Source of the DNA: Deltaproteobacteria bacterium RIFOXYA12_FULL_61_11
Lineage (GTDB): Bacteria > Bdellovibrionota_F > JAHFAK01 > YA12-FULL-61-11
Direction of reading: 5' to 3'
Length of the DNA stretch: 12,953 nucleotides
Assembly: GCA_001799195.1 (NCBI GenBank)
Contig: MGSU01000334.1
Span: 12,021 to 24,973, forward strand
Shown here: one piece after another, positions 1 through 7,540 of the stretch
How positions within the stretch are numbered: position 1 is the first letter of the stretch
Layout of the letters: each line of letters begins with the position of its first letter
The notes under the pieces: model-generated
The model's database searches: none
The model's input: only the letters and a program-made list of their open reading frames with translations
What the model was told of the DNA's origin: nothing
Program-made: the position numbers and the translations under genes

Positions 1-1181
<1,181 letters not shown>

Positions 1182-1185
<4 letters not shown>

Positions 1186-1850
1186 CCACCTTGAACCTCA
1201 TCTTCCTCGGCCCTCCGGGGAGCGGAAAAGGAACGCAGAGCAAGTTCATCACCGAAACCTATGGAATTCCGCAAATCTCGACCGGGGATCTCCTCAGAGC
1301 CGCGGCCAAGGCCGACACCCCCCTCGGCCGGGAGATCAAGACCATCATGCAACAGGGTAAACTCATACCCGATCAGATCATCAACCGCATGCTCGAAGAA
1401 ACCTTGCGCGAGAAAGGTGGCAAGGGTTTCCTGCTCGACGGCTATCCCCGCAACTACGAGCAGGCGGTCAGCTTGGACGGGCTGCTCGAAACTCTCGGCA
1501 AACAAATCAACGTAGTACTCAACCTGGCAGTCTCCGAGAGCTTGCTCCTGGAACGCTTGACCATGCGCCGGGTTTGCAGTTCCTGTGCTGCAACCTATCA
1601 CCTCAAGTATCAACAACCGAAAAAGCCGGGTACCTGTGATAGCTGCCAAAGCTCGCTCTACCAGCGGGACGACGATAAAGAAGACACCATTCGCAAGCGT
1701 TTCGAGATCTTCAATCAGGCCAACGAGAAGATCGTCGGTTTCTATCGAAGCAAGAAGGTTACCCTCGTCGACATCAGCGGGGATGGTCCGATTGAGAACG
1801 TCACCGCGGCCATCAAGAAAGCTCTGGACCAGCGGCTAGGACGAGCATGA
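1182..1850 (+). CDS. adk: Adenylate kinase, zinc-type LID
   Basis: Cytosolic adenylate kinase (ATP + AMP to 2 ADP), 222 residues, the usual long-form length. The P-loop GPPGSGKGT is at residues 10-18, the AMP-binding STGDLLR at about 33-39, and the DGYPRN segment (normally DGFPRT) at about 86-91. The LID domain, from about 127 to 165, carries four cysteines as C132-x2-C135 and C152-x2-C155. This is the structural zinc site of many bacterial Adks, replaced by other residues in E. coli. The Phe-to-Tyr and Thr-to-Asn changes in the DGFPRT motif are unusual but lie in an otherwise intact protein. The start ATG sits inside the secY stop (ATGA) with AGGAGA at 1171-1176 as ribosome-binding site. The stop overlaps the map start the same way. 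This is the standard secY-adk-map order. Confidence 0.98.
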
Positions 1851-2593
1851 TCTACCTGAAGACTCCAGAAGAGATCGAGAAGTTGCGCACGGCCAATCGT
1901 TTGGTCGCCGAGCTGCTCGATCGCTTGGCCGAGCACATCCGGCCCGGGGTCACCACGCGAGCACTCGATTGTCTGGCCGAAGAGTTTGCCCGGCAGCACA
2001 AGGTCACCCCAACCTTCAAGGGTTACAAGGGTTACCCCGCTTGTTTGTGTACCTCCGTCAACGAAGAGATCGTGCATGGTATCCCCTCGGATCGCGAGTT
2101 GCGCGAAGGCGATATCGTCAGCGTGGACTTCGGATTGACCTGTGACGGTTATGTCGGCGACAGCGCCAGGACCTTTGCCGTCGGCAGAGTGTCCCAAACC
2201 GCCAGTAAACTGATTGAGGTAACGAGAGAAGCCCTCGGACTTGCCATTGAGAAAGCCCGGAGCGGGGGTTACCTCTCCGATATCGGGCACGAGGTGCAGC
2301 GGCATGCGGAGAGTAACGGCTTCAGCGTGGTCCGCGACTTTGTGGGTCATGGAGTCGGGCGACGCATGCACGAAGAACCCCAGATACCCAATTACGGGCG
2401 TCCGGGGCGCGGAGTGAGATTGCGCGAGGGTATGGTCCTGGCCATCGAACCCATGATCAACGAGGGCACCTTCGAGGTCGATGTACTCGAAGATGGCTGG
2501 ACCGCGGTGACCCGCGATCGGAAACTCTCAGCGCATTTCGAACATTCCATTGTGATCCTCTCGGACAGGACGGTAGTTCTCAGTCAAGCGTGA
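1847..2593 (+). CDS. map: Type I methionine aminopeptidase
   Basis: Removes the initiator methionine from nascent proteins in the cytosol using a dinuclear metal centre. It has 248 residues, typical of the single-domain type Ia enzyme with no N-terminal zinc-finger extension. All expected active-site residues are visible: H77 (VHGIP), D94 (SVDFG) and D105 (GDSARTF) as metal ligands, H168 (GHGVGRRMHE) as metal ligand with H175 nearby, E201 (AIEPM) and E232 (AHFEHSIV). They are offset by two to three residues from the E. coli enzyme. The ATG overlaps the adk stop (ATGA); the upstream TAGGA at 1837-1841 is a modest ribosome-binding site. It is followed after 16 bases by rpmJ, without the infA gene often found here. 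Confidence 0.98.
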   Translation: MIYLKTPEEIEKLRTANRLVAELLDRLAEHIRPGVTTRALDCLAEEFARQHKVTPTFKGYKGYPACLCTSVNEEIVHGIPSDRELREGDIVSVDFGLTCDGYVGDSARTFAVGRVSQTASKLIEVTREALGLAIEKARSGGYLSDIGHEVQRHAESNGFSVVRDFVGHGVGRRMHEEPQIPNYGRPGRGVRLREGMVLAIEPMINEGTFEVDVLEDGWTAVTRDRKLSAHFEHSIVILSDRTVVLSQA

Positions 2594-2609
2594 GGCAACG
2601 AGGTAGGGT

Positions 2610-2723
2610 ATGAAAGTCAGGGCATCGGTGAAACGGATTTGTAACAAGTGCAAGATCATTCGTAGGCAGGGACGCGTCATGGTCATCTGCGAGAACGTCA
2701 AACACAAGCAGGCGCAAGGTTAA
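2610..2723 (+). CDS. rpmJ: 50S ribosomal protein bL36, zinc-binding form
   Basis: A 37-residue protein beginning [14 protein letters not shown] and ending in KHKQAQG. bL36 is the smallest protein of the large ribosomal subunit. The four zinc ligands of the C+ paralog are present: C11, C14, C27 and H32. The ATG at 2610 follows a purine-rich stretch (GAGGTAGGG, 2600-2608). The TAA stop at 2721 overlaps the Shine-Dalgarno sequence of rpsM, so the two are probably translated as a coupled pair. The position between map and rpsM is the usual one. It is too short for routine ORF thresholds but unambiguous by sequence and synteny. Confidence 0.96.
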   Translation: MKVRASVKRICNKCKIIRRQGRVMVICENVKHKQAQG

Positions 2724-2728
2724 GGAGG
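2722..2728 (+). promoter_or_regulatory. Strong Shine-Dalgarno of rpsM overlapping the rpmJ stop
   Basis: AAGGAGG begins on the last two bases of the rpmJ TAA and ends nine bases before the rpsM ATG at 2738. The overlap leaves no room for an alpha-operon leader such as the S4-binding pseudoknot known ahead of E. coli rpsM. If S4 autoregulation exists here, it must use a different site. Confidence 0.85.
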
Positions 2729-2737
2729 TTTGGGCAT

Positions 2738-3109
2738 ATGGCCAGGATCGCGGGTGTCGACCTTCCCAAGAGGAAGCGCATGGAAATCGCCTTGACGTAT
2801 ATCTACGGCATAGGGCGTTCCACGTCGCGAAAGATCCTCGAGGAGGCGAGCATCAATTTCGACCTCAAGAGTGACGACCTGAACGACGATCAGGTCATCA
2901 TCCTACGACGGATCATCGACGACAAGTACAAGGTGGAAGGCTACCTTCGCAAGGAGGTGACCACCAATATCAAGCGGTTGATGGATCTTGGAACCTATCG
3001 CGGCTTACGGCACAGGAAGGGGCTCCCGGCCCATGGACAACGCACCAAGACCAATGCCAGGACGCGGAAAGGACCAAGGAAGATCCTCATCGGCAAGAAG
3101 ACGAAGTGA
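2738..3109 (+). CDS. rpsM: 30S ribosomal protein uS13
   Basis: uS13 sits in the head of the small ribosomal subunit and contacts the large subunit and the P-site tRNA. It has 123 residues, a normal length. The start [10 protein letters not shown], the [15 protein letters not shown] helical segment, [19 protein letters not shown] and the basic C-terminal tail (TRKGPRK...GKKTK) are all family hallmarks. It is first of the alpha cluster rpsM-rpsK-rpsD-rpoA-rplQ. The ATG is preceded by a near-perfect Shine-Dalgarno. Confidence 0.98.
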   Translation: MARIAGVDLPKRKRMEIALTYIYGIGRSTSRKILEEASINFDLKSDDLNDDQVIILRRIIDDKYKVEGYLRKEVTTNIKRLMDLGTYRGLRHRKGLPAHGQRTKTNARTRKGPRKILIGKKTK

Positions 3110-3163
3110 GGTTGGGCGACCCGAGCCCCCCAGATCCGACCGGGGCTGACGGGCAGTTCACGC

Positions 3164-3168
3164 AGGAG
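3164..3168 (+). promoter_or_regulatory. Shine-Dalgarno deciding the rpsK start
   Basis: AGGAG lies five bases before ATG 3174 but only two bases before the in-frame GTG at 3171. The spacing favours the ATG. The remaining 3110-3163 spacer is GC-rich and I see no hairpin-plus-T-tract terminator in it. Confidence 0.7.
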
Positions 3169-3173
3169 TTGTG

Positions 3174-3569
3174 ATGACCAAGGCAGCCAAGAAGATCTCG
3201 CGGAAGAAGAAAGAGAAGAAGAATGTTCAGAGCGGCATCGCTCACATCCAGGCCACGTTCAACAACACGATCGTGACCATCACGGATGTCAGCGGGAATT
3301 GCATTGCCTGGGCGAGCGCTGGTAGTTCGGGATTCAAGGGTTCCCGCAAGAGTACCCACTACGCTGCGCAGATTGCCGCCGAGAATGCGGCCAAGAAGGC
3401 TCGTGATCACGGGATGAAGAACATCTCCGTCTACGTGAAAGGACCGGGCGCAGGACGCGAATCCGCTATCCGCGCGATCCATGCCTCGGGTTTCAAGGTC
3501 ACCTTGATAAAAGACGTGACCCCGATCCCGCACAATGGGTGCCGCCCGCCGAAGAAGAGGCGCATCTGA
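3174..3569 (+). CDS. rpsK: 30S ribosomal protein uS11
   Basis: uS11 forms part of the platform of the small subunit near the mRNA exit and the E-site. It has 131 residues (E. coli 129). Family motifs visible are [54 protein letters not shown] and the very conserved end [17 protein letters not shown]. The N-terminus is lysine-rich ([14 protein letters not shown]), as usual for rRNA contact. ATG 3174 is chosen over GTG 3171 on Shine-Dalgarno spacing. It lies between rpsM and rpsD. Confidence 0.98.
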   Translation: MTKAAKKISRKKKEKKNVQSGIAHIQATFNNTIVTITDVSGNCIAWASAGSSGFKGSRKSTHYAAQIAAENAAKKARDHGMKNISVYVKGPGAGRESAIRAIHASGFKVTLIKDVTPIPHNGCRPPKKRRI

Positions 3570-3588
3570 CCGATCATAGGAGGCTATT

Positions 3589-4218
3589 GTGGCCAGGTAT
3601 CTCAGTGGCGTTTGCAGGTTCTGCCGTCGAGAGAGGGTGAAGCTCTTCCTCAAAGGGGAACGTTGCTATTCAGAGAAATGCGTAATGGAGCGACGGGCCT
3701 ATCCTCCCGGACAACACGGCCAGCGCAGGAGCAAGCTCTCCGACTATGCCGTGCAGCTCCGTGAGAAACAGAAGGCTCGCCGGATCTACGGCGTGTTGGA
3801 AAAACAGTTCCGGCACATCGTCAGGGATGCCGAACAGGCAAAGGGCACCACTGGTGACAACCTCATCAAGCTCTTGGAATGCAGGCTGGACAACCTCGTC
3901 TACAAGATGGGCTTCGCCTCCTCTCGAACCCAAGCCCGCCATCTGGTGAGGCACCGGCACTTCCTGGTGAACGGACGGATCGTTAGCATTCCCTCCTATT
4001 CGGTTCGCTTGAACGAAATGATCGAACCCAAGGAACGGAGCAAGAAGGTCGAGGTCATCAAGAACGCGCTCGACAGCATCGAAAAACGTGGATTACCCTC
4101 CTGGATCGAACTCGACAAGAGCAAGATGCAGGGACGGTTGGTGGGGTACCCCAACAGGGATGAACTCCCCAACCTGCCGGTGAACGAACGATCGATCGTC
4201 GAGTTGTATTCCAAGTAA
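3589..4218 (+). CDS. rpsD: 30S ribosomal protein uS4, zinc-binding form
   Basis: uS4 is a primary 16S rRNA-binding assembly protein; in E. coli it also represses the alpha operon. It has 209 residues. The start [15 protein letters not shown] contains C9 and C12, and C26 and C31 follow, giving the four-cysteine zinc site of the C+ form that many proteobacteria have lost. The S4 RNA-binding domain is visible in the middle ([30 protein letters not shown]). The end ([17 protein letters not shown]) is typical. It starts with GTG at 3589 behind AGGAGG (3578-3583), spacing five bases. Confidence 0.98.
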   Translation: MARYLSGVCRFCRRERVKLFLKGERCYSEKCVMERRAYPPGQHGQRRSKLSDYAVQLREKQKARRIYGVLEKQFRHIVRDAEQAKGTTGDNLIKLLECRLDNLVYKMGFASSRTQARHLVRHRHFLVNGRIVSIPSYSVRLNEMIEPKERSKKVEVIKNALDSIEKRGLPSWIELDKSKMQGRLVGYPNRDELPNLPVNERSIVELYSK

Positions 4219-4240
4219 AGAGTATCGAAGGGGCAAGGCG

Positions 4241-5275
4241 ATGGTGGAGCCATATCACAAGACATGGACTGACTTGATCACACCGAAGGGTATCGTGGTC
4301 GATCGGACAACTCATTCGAATACCTATGGGAAATTCGAGATAAAACCCCTTGAGAAGGGCTTCGGGATCACTCTCGGGAATGCCCTGCGGCGGGTGCTGC
4401 TCGGTTCTCTCTACGGCACCTCGGTCTATGCCGTCAAGATCGACGGCGTGTTGCATGAATTCGGTACGGTCAAGGGTGTAGTCGAAGACGTCTCGGACAT
4501 CATCCTCAATCTCAAAGAGGTAAAATTCAGACTCCCCGAAGGGGAATCCGCGGTCGCCCACCTCAGGATTAAAGGCGGTAAGATCGCGACCGCTTCGGAC
4601 ATCACCTCCGATGTACCGCTCGAGGTCATGGAACCGAACCACCCCATCTGTACCTGTACCGAGGACGCCAAACTCGACATGACCCTCTACATCAAGATGG
4701 GGCGTGGCTACGTTCCGGCGGATCAGAATAAAGATGCGAGTATGGGCATCGAGGTGATTCCCATCGACTCCATTTTCTCACCTATCGTCAAGGTGAATTT
4801 CTCGGTGAGCGATGTCCGGGTCGGTCAACGTACCGACTACGATAAGCTCGTCATCGAAGTTGGCACCGATGGCAGTCTGCCTCCAGAGGACGCCATTGGC
4901 TATGCAGCCAAGATCCTCAAAGAACAGGTCTCGGTCTTCATCAACTTCAACGACACCATCGAGATAGAAGAAGAGAGAGCAGAAACCCCCGAAGTGTATC
5001 GGGACGAAGTCCACGATGCTCTCAACCGTAAGGTCGATACACTCGAACTCTCGGTGCGTTCGGCCAACTGCCTGCAGAACGCCAATATCACCTATATTGG
5101 CGAACTCGTGCAAAAATCAGAGGCCGAGATGCTCAAGACCAAAAACTTCGGTCGCAAATCTTTGAACGAAATCAAAGAATTGCTGGCAGAGATGGGTCTC
5201 AGCCTGGGTATGAAAGCCGAGTGGACCCCTCCCGAAGGGGGGGAAGTCGAAGAAGAGAGCGAGGAATTGTTGTGA
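4241..5275 (+). CDS. rpoA: DNA-directed RNA polymerase subunit alpha
   Basis: The alpha dimer nucleates RNA polymerase assembly; its C-terminal domain contacts UP-element DNA and activators. It has 344 residues, slightly longer than E. coli (329). The N-terminal domain contains [19 protein letters not shown] (about 37-54) and [16 protein letters not shown]. The C-terminal domain (about 267-325) has [19 protein letters not shown], where R273 and N276 match E. coli R265 and N268, followed by LLKT-like [18 protein letters not shown]. An acidic tail (EEESEELL) follows. ATG 4241 is preceded by AAGGGG at 4228-4233. It lies between rpsD and rplQ as in most bacteria. Confidence 0.98.
   Translation: MVEPYHKTWTDLITPKGIVVDRTTHSNTYGKFEIKPLEKGFGITLGNALRRVLLGSLYGTSVYAVKIDGVLHEFGTVKGVVEDVSDIILNLKEVKFRLPEGESAVAHLRIKGGKIATASDITSDVPLEVMEPNHPICTCTEDAKLDMTLYIKMGRGYVPADQNKDASMGIEVIPIDSIFSPIVKVNFSVSDVRVGQRTDYDKLVIEVGTDGSLPPEDAIGYAAKILKEQVSVFINFNDTIEIEEERAETPEVYRDEVHDALNRKVDTLELSVRSANCLQNANITYIGELVQKSEAEMLKTKNFGRKSLNEIKELLAEMGLSLGMKAEWTPPEGGEVEEESEELL
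5227..5243 (+). other. GC-only hairpin in the 3' end of rpoA
   Basis: The run of mostly C at 5227-5233 can pair with seven G at 5237-5243 around a GAA loop (one U-G wobble). This gives a compact, very stable RNA hairpin of the C(GNA)G type about 30 bases before the rpoA stop. No T-tract follows, so it is not an intrinsic terminator. It encodes part of the PPEGG tail and may simply reflect codon use. Confidence 0.4.
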
Positions 5276-5316
5276 GCGACCGCGCCGCGGCCGCCCTCTA
5301 CCCATCGAGGTGAGTT

Positions 5317-5847
5317 ATGCGTCACAGGAATATTAACCAACGCTTCGGCAGGGACACCTCCCACCGCAAAGCCTTGTTCTCCAACATGGCAATGGCTCTG
5401 CTGCGCCACGAGAAGATCGAGACGACCGTGCCCAAGGCCAAAGAATTGCGCCGCAAGATCGATCGCCTCATCACCCTCGGAAAGCAGGACACCCTGCATG
5501 CTCGCCGCTTGGTCTATCGCATCATCAAGGACCGCGATCTGATCAAGAAGCTCTTCAGCGACTTGGCCGTACGTTTCAAGGACCGTCCGGGTGGTTATAC
5601 AAGAATAGTGCGGACCGGCATCCGCGCCGGTGACGCCGCTCCCCTCGGCATCATCGAATTGGTCGGTCCCCTGACCGAGCGCAAACAGCGCAAGCACCGG
5701 GAAGAAGTCGCCGACAAACCTACCGACGTGGTGAGCAAGGAACAGGCCTTCCAGGCGCAACCTGCCGAAACCGTACCTACCGAGACCGTACCTGCCGAGA
5801 CCTCCGAACAACCGGCCGGTGAGAAGACCGAAACCCCCGCCGGTTGA
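5317..5847 (+). CDS. rplQ: 50S ribosomal protein bL17 with extended C-terminal tail
   Basis: bL17 is a large-subunit protein near the exit tunnel. The core is conventional: [51 protein letters not shown], then [25 protein letters not shown], ending near residue 115. The total is 176 residues against 127 in E. coli. The extra 60 or so residues are charged, then rich in Pro, Glu, Thr and Ala, with a threefold PAETV-like repeat encoded by 15-base units. Such a tail is likely disordered; its role is unknown. GAGGTGA at 5307-5313 precedes ATG 5317. It is the last gene of the ribosomal block. Confidence 0.97.
   Translation: MRHRNINQRFGRDTSHRKALFSNMAMALLRHEKIETTVPKAKELRRKIDRLITLGKQDTLHARRLVYRIIKDRDLIKKLFSDLAVRFKDRPGGYTRIVRTGIRAGDAAPLGIIELVGPLTERKQRKHREEVADKPTDVVSKEQAFQAQPAETVPTETVPAETSEQPAGEKTETPAG
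5761..5805 (+). repeat. Three tandem 15-base repeats inside the rplQ tail
   Basis: Three adjacent units (5761-5775, 5776-5790, 5791-5805) follow the pattern CCTRCCGARACCKYM and encode [10 protein letters not shown] and PAETS. The units differ at only a few bases, which suggests in-frame expansion of the disordered bL17 tail. Confidence 0.8.
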
Positions 5848-5918
5848 TCCAGACCTTCCCCTCCACCCTGTCTTGGACGCGATGACATTCATATCTGTAG
5901 ACGGTGACCCATGTCTCT

Positions 5919-5926
5919 GGGAGGTG
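5919..5926 (+). promoter_or_regulatory. Shine-Dalgarno deciding the lipoprotein start
   Basis: GGGAGGTG lies five bases before ATG 5932 and downstream of the alternative in-frame ATG at 5911. It therefore selects 5932, which also places a short charged N-region and hydrophobic stretch directly before the lipobox. Confidence 0.75.
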
Positions 5927-5931
5927 CCCCG

Positions 5932-6390
5932 ATGATCGCGCGAGCTACGCTCTGCCTCTTGGTCATCCTGGCGACCGGCTGTCTCGAAGCCCAGGATAAC
6001 TCCGATGCGACGGGTCAAGATGAGACCCCGACCTTGCCGCGTTCGTTCAAGGGCTACGAACTCTACTCCTGGCAGGACAAGGCCGGCTCTTGGCACTACG
6101 CGCTCCTCAGCGGCACCAACCGCATCAAGACCGCCGAGGAAGTCGTTACCGCTGCGGAAAATACTGCCAACGATGGCTTGATCGTCCAACGCGCAGTAGG
6201 GACGGACGACCTCCTAGCCCTACTACGGCGTATGCCCGAGAACGATTTCCTCACCTGGCTCACCGAACCTGATCCGACACCGGCGACCAACGACGCTACG
6301 GTCGTCTTCGCCTTACCCGGAACCGAGGTCCTCGATCAGGTGCGTACGGTCTGCACCGAGCACAAGCTGGAATGCAACCTCCCTGAGTGA
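5932..6390 (+). CDS. Putative lipoprotein of unknown function
   Basis: A 152-residue protein with a short type II signal peptide: M-I-A-R, a hydrophobic core to residue 14, and a lipobox-like A-T-G-C with C17 as the predicted lipidated residue. The +2 residue is leucine, so by the general Lol rule outer-membrane placement is expected. A polar linker of about 20 residues follows. The folded part (about 38-152) starts with [19 protein letters not shown] and [12 protein letters not shown], and has two further cysteines (C141, C148) that could pair. I have the impression of a recurring GYELYSW...GTNR.K motif in uncharacterised bacterial proteins, but I cannot verify a family. It lies 84 bases after rplQ and 131 bases before proline dehydrogenase; no clear promoter or terminator is visible on either side. 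No function is proposed. Confidence 0.85.
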   Translation: MIARATLCLLVILATGCLEAQDNSDATGQDETPTLPRSFKGYELYSWQDKAGSWHYALLSGTNRIKTAEEVVTAAENTANDGLIVQRAVGTDDLLALLRRMPENDFLTWLTEPDPTPATNDATVVFALPGTEVLDQVRTVCTEHKLECNLPE

Positions 6391-6505
6391 AGTTGCGCAC
6401 CTCCTAAACCCCATTCAAAAAAGCCTGTTGGTGTCGAGATGCGCGAATCATCTTGCACTCCGTCCCGGGTTGCAGTAGCACTCGCCTCGCCACGAACTAC
6501 ACCGT

Positions 6506-6512
6506 GAGGGAG
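6506..6512 (+). promoter_or_regulatory. Shine-Dalgarno deciding the proline dehydrogenase start
   Basis: GAGGGAG stands nine bases before GTG 6522. The longer frame from TTG 6453 or GTG 6504 would read through this site and add residues without family resemblance, so GTG 6522 is preferred. The rest of 6391-6505 shows no convincing hairpin terminator or promoter. Confidence 0.6.
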
Positions 6513-6521
6513 AAACAACCT

Positions 6522-7382
6522 GTGAGCGCAAACAAGGTGTTGACCAGAATGGCTCGGCGCTTCGTCGCCGGAGAAACTGCCGAGGAGGCCTTGAAGGTCG
6601 TCGCCTCGCTCAACGAACGAGGCGTGTTGGCAAGCCTGGACCTACTCGGGGAGAACGTTTCCTCGGCCGACGATGCCAAACGCTGTGCCGCGGAATACTG
6701 CTCGCTGATCGCGGCCATTGCCTCGGCTGGTCTGCAGGCCAACGTCTCCCTCAAGTTGACCATGCTCGGCCTCGACAGCTCCGAGGAACTCTGCCGGGAC
6801 AACTTGACCGCGATCTTGGACATCGCGCGGAGCAAGGGTAACATGTTCGTACGCATCGACATGGAGGGGTCCGCATATACCCAAAAGACTCTGGACGTCT
6901 TCCTGGCCTTGCGCCGGGAGTATGACAACCTCGGTATCGTACTCCAAGCCATGCTCAAACGCACCCAGGAGGACCTGCGCCGCATCCTCGACGCAGGTGG
7001 CCGCGTACGCCTCTGCAAGGGGGCCTACAAAGAACCCCCTGCTCTCGCCTTCCAGAAGATGTATGAGATCCAGGCCAATTTCCTCGAGTGCGTGAACTTG
7101 CTCTTCGAACGCTGCGAGCTCCCGGCCATCGCAACCCACGACCAACGTCTCATCGACGAAACCCTGAAACTCGCAGCGCGGCGCGATCGAGCCAAGGACA
7201 GCTTCGAATTCCAGATGCTCTACGGCCTGCGTCGCGATACCTGGTACTCGCTCTCCGCCGAGGGGTACCGTTTCCGGGTCTACGTCCCCTTCGGCACCCA
7301 CTGGTTGCCCTATTTCACCAGACGCCTCCGTGAACGCAAAGAAAACGTACTCTTCGTCCTGAGCAATCTCTTCTCGCGCTGA
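6522..7382 (+). CDS. Proline dehydrogenase, monofunctional FAD enzyme
   Basis: Oxidises L-proline to delta-1-pyrroline-5-carboxylate with FAD and feeds electrons to the respiratory chain, the first step of proline catabolism. From GTG 6522 it has 286 residues, in line with the short monofunctional class seen in Bacillus, Deinococcus and actinobacteria rather than the bifunctional PutA. Family features in order are ARRFVAGET and LDLLGENV near the start, VSLKLTMLGL (K78), VRIDMEGSAYT (D113), LQAMLKRTQEDL, VRLCKGAYKEP (R163, K166), IATHDQRLID, FEFQMLYGLR and YVPFGTHWLPYFTRRLRERKEN. The last contains the R-R-x-x-E proline-binding signature (R267, R268, E271). The partner P5C dehydrogenase is not adjacent within this window. 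The identification rests on these motifs and is strong; the exact start is less certain. Confidence 0.93.
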   Translation: MSANKVLTRMARRFVAGETAEEALKVVASLNERGVLASLDLLGENVSSADDAKRCAAEYCSLIAAIASAGLQANVSLKLTMLGLDSSEELCRDNLTAILDIARSKGNMFVRIDMEGSAYTQKTLDVFLALRREYDNLGIVLQAMLKRTQEDLRRILDAGGRVRLCKGAYKEPPALAFQKMYEIQANFLECVNLLFERCELPAIATHDQRLIDETLKLAARRDRAKDSFEFQMLYGLRRDTWYSLSAEGYRFRVYVPFGTHWLPYFTRRLRERKENVLFVLSNLFSR

Positions 7383-7423
7383 GCCTCCTCGCTGTTGCCC
7401 ACCTTTCGAATATCCAGACCGCG

Positions 7424-7461
7424 GAACGATGGCCGGAGGAATATTCCTCATCCTATCGTTC
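7424..7461. repeat. 38-base imperfect palindrome between proline dehydrogenase and the giant regulator
   Basis: The outer arms GAACGAT (7424-7430) and ATCGTTC (7455-7461) are exact inverse complements. The inner arms GAGGAAT (7436-7442) and ATTCCTC (7443-7449) form a perfect 14-base palindrome at the centre, and the two 5-base spacers are equal in length. The symmetry suggests a dimeric (two-turn) protein-binding site or a long RNA stem. A short T-rich stretch (TCTTTT) begins eight bases later, so a weak terminator for the preceding gene is possible but not canonical. Confidence 0.6.
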
Positions 7462-7478
7462 TACCGCTCTTTTGTAAC

Positions 7479-7507
7479 TTGCGCCTGCGTTCAGGTTTTT
7501 ATACAGT
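7479..7507 (+). promoter_or_regulatory. Weak sigma70-type promoter candidate for the giant regulator gene
   Basis: TTGCGC (7479-7484) and TACAGT (7502-7507) are separated by 17 bases and lie 33 bases before the ATG. The -35 matches three and the -10 four consensus positions. The AT-rich run just before the -10 adds some support. It lies immediately downstream of the palindrome. Confidence 0.3.
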
Positions 7508-7540
7508 ACCCGAGAACACGAACAAGAGAGACCTCGTCCC

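Noticed and set aside
5810-5845. AACCGGC/GCCGGTT inverted repeat at the rplQ end as a terminator
   Set aside because: The loop is about 22 bases, the stem is inside coding sequence and no T-tract follows.
5873-5901. TTGGAC-N17-TGTAGA as a promoter for the lipoprotein gene
   Set aside because: Three of six matches in each box is too weak to call a promoter.
5092-6189. Long minus-strand open frame across rpoA, rplQ and the lipoprotein gene
   Set aside because: It is antisense to well-identified rpoA and rplQ; open antisense frames are common in GC-rich DNA and its translation is low-complexity Gly/Arg/Leu-rich.
6430-6446. Possible sigma54 promoter (GG and GC elements) before proline dehydrogenase
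   Set aside because: The GG and GC pairs are 11 rather than 12 bases apart and the flanking consensus is poor. I found no good sigma54 site in any intergenic gap here.
6453-6481. TTGCAC-N17-TAGCAC as a promoter for proline dehydrogenase
   Set aside because: Only three of six positions match in each box; such matches occur often by chance.
6453-6521. Longer N-terminus for proline dehydrogenase from TTG 6453
   Set aside because: The extra residues do not resemble the family start and the Shine-Dalgarno at 6506-6512 fits GTG 6522.
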